Origin: JALYNX01 sp964608055
GTDB taxonomy: Bacteria; Actinomycetota; Acidimicrobiia; Spongiisociales; ZC4RG35
DNA: 15,475 bases
Assembly: GCA_964608055.1 (NCBI GenBank)
Contig: CAZSMJ010000039.1
Location: forward strand, 1 to 15,475
Direction of reading: 5' to 3'
Shown here: positions 12,494 to 15,475 of the stretch, piece after piece
Layout of the letters: the number at the start of each line of letters is the position of its first letter
Numbering within the stretch: position 1 is the stretch's first letter
Position numbers and translations under genes: made by a program
The notes under the pieces: generated by a model
Told to the model about the DNA's origin: nothing
Databases searched by the model: none
The model's input: only the letters and a program-made list of their open reading frames with translations

Positions 12494-14152
12494 ATGATCG
12501 ACCTCTCCTTCCCGCTGCACGCCCCACACGGGTCGACTCTCAACACCAAGGGATGGCTCCAAGAGGCGGTCCTCAGGTGTTTGCTCAACAACCTCGACCC
12601 GGACGTCGCCGAAGATCCGGAGAACCTCATCGTGTACGGGGGCCGGGGCAAGGCGGCGCGGAATCTCGAAAGTCTCCACGCCATCGTGCGCACCCTGGAA
12701 CGTCTCGAGAATGACGAGACGCTCCTCGTCCAGTCGGGCAAGCCGGTGGGAGTCTTCCGCACCCACGAGATGGCGCCCCGGGTCCTCATCGCCAACAGTC
12801 TCCTCGTCCCGCGGTGGGCGACGCTCGAGCATTTCTGGAAGCTGGAGGCCGAAGGGCTGATGATGTACGGGCAGATGACCGCGGGGTCCTGGATCTACAT
12901 CGGCACCCAGGGCATCCTCCAGGGGACCTTCCAGACCTTCGCCGCCATCGCCGAGCAGCGATTTGGGGGCAGTCTCGCCGGGACCCTGACCCTGACCGCG
13001 GGACTCGGAGGTATGGGTGGCGCCCAACCACTGGCGATCACCATGAACGAAGGGGTGGCCCTCTGCGTCGATGTCGACCCCCACCGCATCCAACGACGTT
13101 TGGAAACGGGGTACCTCGACGTCGCTGCCGACTCCATCGAGGAGGCAATCGAGCTCGCCCTCTCGGCGAAACGGGAAAGGCGCCCGCTTTCGATCGGGTT
13201 GGAAGGCAATGCGGCCGACCTGTTCCCCGCCCTGCTCGAGATGGGTCTCGATGTCGACATCGTCACCGACCAGACCTCGGCTCACGACCCGCTCTTTGGC
13301 TACGTTCCCTCGGGGTTCACCCTCGAGGAGGCGGCCCAGCTCCGCGATGACGATCCTGACACCTACATCAAGGCGGCGCGAGAGTCGATGGCCACCCATT
13401 GTGAGGCGATGGTCGGATTTCAGACCGCCGGTGCAGAGACCTTCGACTACGGGAACAATCTGCGCGGGGAGGCGGAGATCGCCGGCTACGGCGATGCCTT
13501 CTCCTATCCCGGTTTCGTCCCCGCCTACATCCGGCCGTTGTTCTGTGAAGGCTCGGGGCCGTTCCGCTGGGTTGCCCTCAGTGGTGACCCGGCAGACATC
13601 GCCGCCACCGACCAGGCGCTGGGCGAGTTGTTCCCCGACAACGAGCCCCTGCAGCGCTGGCTCCGTCTGGCCGAGGAGAAGGTCCAGTTCCAGGGGCTCC
13701 CCGCCCGTATCTGCTGGCTCTCCTATGGCGAGAGGCATGTGGCGGGGCTTCGATTCAACGAGTTGGTGTCTTCTGGGGAGGTGACGGCGCCGATCGTGAT
13801 CGGAAGGGATCATCTCGACTCGGGCTCGGTCGCCTCGCCATATCGTGAGACCGAGGCCATGGCCGACGGGTCCGATGCGGTTGCCGACTGGCCGATCCTC
13901 AATGCCATGCTCAACGTCTCGTCGGGAGCAGCATGGGTGGCGGTCCATCACGGTGGCGGAGTCGGGATCGGCAACTCGATCCACGCCGGGGCCCAGGTGG
14001 TTGCCGATGGGACCGATCAAGGGGCGCTGCGTGTGGAGCGGGTGCTCACCAACGACCCCGGCACCGGTGTGATGCGCCACGCTGACGCCGGCTATGAGAT
14101 CGCCCAACGGGTAGCCAGGGAGCGGGGAGTGGACATCCCGATGTTGTCTTGA
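12494..14152 (+). CDS. hutU: Urocanate hydratase
   Basis: This 552-residue cytoplasmic enzyme converts urocanate to imidazolonepropionate, the second step of histidine degradation, with tightly bound NAD+. The length matches the family (about 557 in Pseudomonas). Visible signatures are VYGGRGKAARN (47-57), MYGQMTAGSWIYIGTQGI (124-141), LTAGLGGMGGAQPLA (167-181, NAD-binding), FDYGNNLRGEA (317-327), PLFCEGSGPFRW (348-359), ARICWLSYGERHVAGLRFNE (404-423) with the Cys (407) at the position of Pseudomonas Cys410, and HHGGGVGIGNSIHAG (485-499). The sequence is complete, with no frameshift. A HutG candidate follows 92 nt later, behind a strong inverted repeat. hutH and hutI are not in this window. 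Confidence 0.97.
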   Translation: MIDLSFPLHAPHGSTLNTKGWLQEAVLRCLLNNLDPDVAEDPENLIVYGGRGKAARNLESLHAIVRTLERLENDETLLVQSGKPVGVFRTHEMAPRVLIANSLLVPRWATLEHFWKLEAEGLMMYGQMTAGSWIYIGTQGILQGTFQTFAAIAEQRFGGSLAGTLTLTAGLGGMGGAQPLAITMNEGVALCVDVDPHRIQRRLETGYLDVAADSIEEAIELALSAKRERRPLSIGLEGNAADLFPALLEMGLDVDIVTDQTSAHDPLFGYVPSGFTLEEAAQLRDDDPDTYIKAARESMATHCEAMVGFQTAGAETFDYGNNLRGEAEIAGYGDAFSYPGFVPAYIRPLFCEGSGPFRWVALSGDPADIAATDQALGELFPDNEPLQRWLRLAEEKVQFQGLPARICWLSYGERHVAGLRFNELVSSGEVTAPIVIGRDHLDSGSVASPYRETEAMADGSDAVADWPILNAMLNVSSGAAWVAVHHGGGVGIGNSIHAGAQVVADGTDQGALRVERVLTNDPGTGVMRHADAGYEIAQRVARERGVDIPMLS

Positions 14153-14172
14153 CCGACCCGGTCCGCCACCCG

Positions 14173-14219
14173 TAATTGGGATCCACAGGTCCGTATATGA
14201 CCCCTGTACATCCCAATTA
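14173..14219 (+). promoter_or_regulatory. 47-bp imperfect palindrome between hutU and hutG
   Basis: Arms TAATTGGGAT (14173-14182) and ATCCCAATTA (14210-14219) are perfect 10-bp inverted copies. Inside them ACAG-GTC (14185-14191) and GAC-CTGT continue the stem with a 2-nt mismatch and a 2-nt bulge. The stem starts 21 nt after the hutU stop, a typical terminator position, but no T-run follows. If the hutG transcript starts at 14245, the right arm covers about -35 to -26, so an operator is equally plausible. Confidence 0.55.
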
Positions 14220-14230
14220 GACGAGGCCGA

Positions 14231-14236
14231 TACCCT
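14231..14236 (+). promoter_or_regulatory. Candidate -10 box for the HutG candidate
   Basis: TACCCT lies 8 nt before ATG 14245 with no Shine-Dalgarno sequence, consistent with a leaderless mRNA. It also argues for ATG 14245 over the in-frame TTG at 14236, which would sit on the last base of the box. Confidence 0.45.
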
Positions 14237-14244
14237 TGAAGTCG

Positions 14245-15150
14245 ATGACCATTCCCGATCCCTACTGGCCGCGGGCCGATGTGTGGCTGAATCAGGAGCA
14301 TCCCGATCCTGAGGTGGTGGTGGTGGGCGTCCCCTCATCCAAGGCTTCCCTCTCTCCGTCGAGGGCGGATCTGAGCCCGATGGCGATGCGGGACCGCCTC
14401 GCCCGCTTCTCGACATTCCACGGCGAATGGGGCGTGGACTTCGGCCAGGTCGCGGTGAACGACTACGGCAACTGGCCGGTGTCGGAGTCGGACCGGGACT
14501 TGATGCCCCAGCTGGTCGGGGAACTGGCGGCTGATCTCCCCCATGTCCCTTTGACCCTGTATCTCGGCGGAGACAACGCCATCACCCGGCCTCTCGTTGG
14601 AGCGTTGGCACCCGACCTTTCCCGAGTCGGAGTTCTCACCTTCGACGCCCATCACGACGTGCGAACCCTGGAACTGGGAAGGACCAACGGGAACCCGATC
14701 CGGGGGCTGATCGACGAGGACGGTCTGCCCGGCGCCAATGTCATCCAGATCGGGATCCACAGCTTCGCCAACTCCGCTGAGTACCGCACCTACTGCGAGG
14801 AGGCCGGGATTGGGGTGGTCACCATCAGTGACGTCGAGGCCGCCGGCATCTCCGAAGTCACCTCACTTGCCCTCTCCTCGCTTGCCGACCGCTGTGATTC
14901 GATCTACGTGGATGTCGACATCGACGTCCTCGACCGGGTGTTTGCCCCGGCCTGCCCTGGCGCCCGGCCGGGCGGGATGACCGTGCGCGACCTGGCCGAA
15001 GGGGTGCGTCGGTGCGCCCGGCATCCGAAGGTGACGGCGATGGACTTCGTCGAGGTCGATGCTGACGCCGACCGCGACGGGCTGACTCTCGACGCCATGG
15101 CCCATCTGATGCTGTCCGCGGTGGCCGGCTACGCCGAGCGCAGAGAGTAA
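14245..15150 (+). CDS. hutG: Arginase-family ureohydrolase, probable formimidoylglutamase
   Basis: This 301-residue enzyme of the arginase/agmatinase superfamily probably hydrolyses N-formimino-L-glutamate to glutamate and formamide, the last step of one histidine degradation route; the assignment rests on its position after hutU. Metal motifs are FDAHHDVR (133-140; D134, H136, D138) and YVDVDIDVLD (221-230; D223, D225), followed by APACPGARPGG (234-244) and DFVEVDADAD (267-276). The first motif, normally GGDH or GGGH, reads GGDNAIT (108-114), so the His that usually binds one Mn is Asn. ATG 14245 is chosen over TTG 14236 because of the -10 box spacing. Agmatinase or guanidinobutyrase is the alternative. 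The coding sequence is otherwise complete. Confidence 0.85.
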   Translation: MTIPDPYWPRADVWLNQEHPDPEVVVVGVPSSKASLSPSRADLSPMAMRDRLARFSTFHGEWGVDFGQVAVNDYGNWPVSESDRDLMPQLVGELAADLPHVPLTLYLGGDNAITRPLVGALAPDLSRVGVLTFDAHHDVRTLELGRTNGNPIRGLIDEDGLPGANVIQIGIHSFANSAEYRTYCEEAGIGVVTISDVEAAGISEVTSLALSSLADRCDSIYVDVDIDVLDRVFAPACPGARPGGMTVRDLAEGVRRCARHPKVTAMDFVEVDADADRDGLTLDAMAHLMLSAVAGYAERRE

Positions 15151-15188
15151 GACAGGTCTGTGAGATCGAGGCCCGTGAGGAGGGATCC

Positions 15189-15248
15189 GTGACGTTCATC
15201 GAGACGATCAACGAGGAAGAGGCAACGGGGCCGGCCGAGGGGGGTTAG
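15189..15248 (+). pseudogene. Truncated N-terminal stub resembling an AhpD-like / carboxymuconolactone decarboxylase-family gene
   Basis: A 19-codon frame starts at GTG 15189 after a strong GAGGAGGG (15177-15184), four bases upstream, and stops at TAG 15246. Its peptide VTFIETINEEEATGPAEGG resembles the conserved start of peroxidase-related AhpD-like proteins (F(I/L)xTx..eEATG.v...Y). None of the rest of that family follows in any frame. It therefore looks like a remnant left by a deletion, or a very small expressed peptide. It lies 38 nt after the HutG candidate. The similarity is from memory of the family and short, so confidence is low. Confidence 0.35.
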
Positions 15249-15475
15249 CCGCCGCTGATGACCTGATCGGCCTCGCGACCCAGCGAATCGCCGTGACGAT
15301 GATCGAGAAAGCCGTGGGGCAGCCGCACCGGTCGTGGACCATGGGAATGACCACGAACCATGCGCCCTGCCTCCTCGGGGAACGGGATGGCCGAGTCGAG
15401 GAGCCCGGTCAGCATCACCAACTCGTCCATGGACGAGACCCGGGCCAACTGGTCGCGAATGCGGGGCCCCACGGG
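15245..15475 (-). CDS. Uncharacterised C-terminal ORF fragment running off the right edge
   Basis: An open frame enters from the right edge and ends at TAA (15245-15247), overlapping the stub's stop in convergent orientation; 76 codons are visible. The first half (IRDQLARVSSMDELVMLTGLL and on to about FPEEAGRMV) has the third-position G/C bias of the local genes and a helix-like Leu pattern. The second half is rich in His, Arg and Gly and has weaker bias, so it may be out of frame or non-coding. No family is recognised. The region 15151-15475 otherwise holds only the stub above. Confidence 0.3.
   Translation of the reverse strand, partial: PVGPRIRDQLARVSSMDELVMLTGLLDSAIPFPEEAGRMVRGHSHGPRPVRLPHGFLDHRHGDSLGREADQVISGG

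Noticed and set aside
12476..14416. 646-codon open frame antisense to hutU and hutG
   Set aside because: It mirrors the strong third-position G/C bias of hutU on the other strand; its translation has no recognisable domain, while hutU is unmistakable.
15239..15475. Frameshift in the G-run hiding a full AhpD-like gene
   Set aside because: Reading on in the +1 frame gives an open but unrelated sequence (AADDLIGLATQRIAV), and the other frame stops at once; neither resembles the rest of the family.
1..15475. tRNA genes, CRISPR arrays, insertion sequences or prophage genes
   Set aside because: None seen on reading: no tandem spaced repeats, no transposase or integrase motifs, and no cloverleaf-like segments in the short intergenic gaps.

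Overview
The window looks like a draft-genome or metagenome contig from a high-GC actinobacterium, possibly Acidimicrobiia or a related lineage (inference). Reasons: strong G/C bias at third codon positions, frequent GTG starts, and several genes with a TANNNT box 7-11 nt before the start codon and no Shine-Dalgarno sequence, the actinobacterial leaderless pattern. A block of exactly 100 N (5685-5784) marks a scaffold join. No rRNA, tRNA, CRISPR array, insertion sequence or phage gene is visible.

Layout. 1-1586 (minus): azlC and azlD, an overlapping branched-chain amino-acid exporter pair, then the 5' part of an AzgA-type NCS2 purine permease whose leader holds a perfect hairpin. 1628-1930 (plus): a small Dabb-domain protein. 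1940-5055 (minus): a tight three-gene operon of a secreted membrane-anchored protein with three NEW3-like Ig repeats, an ABC ATPase and an ABC-2 permease. 5157-5684 (minus): deoD purine nucleoside phosphorylase, cut by the N gap. 5794-7506 (minus): a PabB-PabC fusion for p-aminobenzoate synthesis, divergent from 7539-8503 (plus): a hotdog thioesterase and a short nitroreductase.

8567-11087 (plus): a translationally coupled ABC-2 exporter of one DrrA/NodI-like ATPase and two NodJ-like permeases, followed by a lipoprotein with a duplicated DUF6174-like domain (11142-12437). 12494-15150 (plus): histidine degradation, with hutU (urocanate hydratase) and an arginase-family HutG candidate, separated by a 47-bp inverted repeat that overlaps the hutG promoter region. 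The end (15151-15475) holds an apparent N-terminal stub of an AhpD-like gene and an uncertain ORF leaving the window.

Most genes are ordinary housekeeping, transport and catabolism. The less ordinary items are the NEW3-protein/ABC-2 operon, the ABC exporter with its duplicated-domain lipoprotein, the HutG candidate with Asn in place of a conserved metal-binding His, and a closely packed divergent leaderless promoter. Nothing here clearly amounts to a new defence or mobile system.
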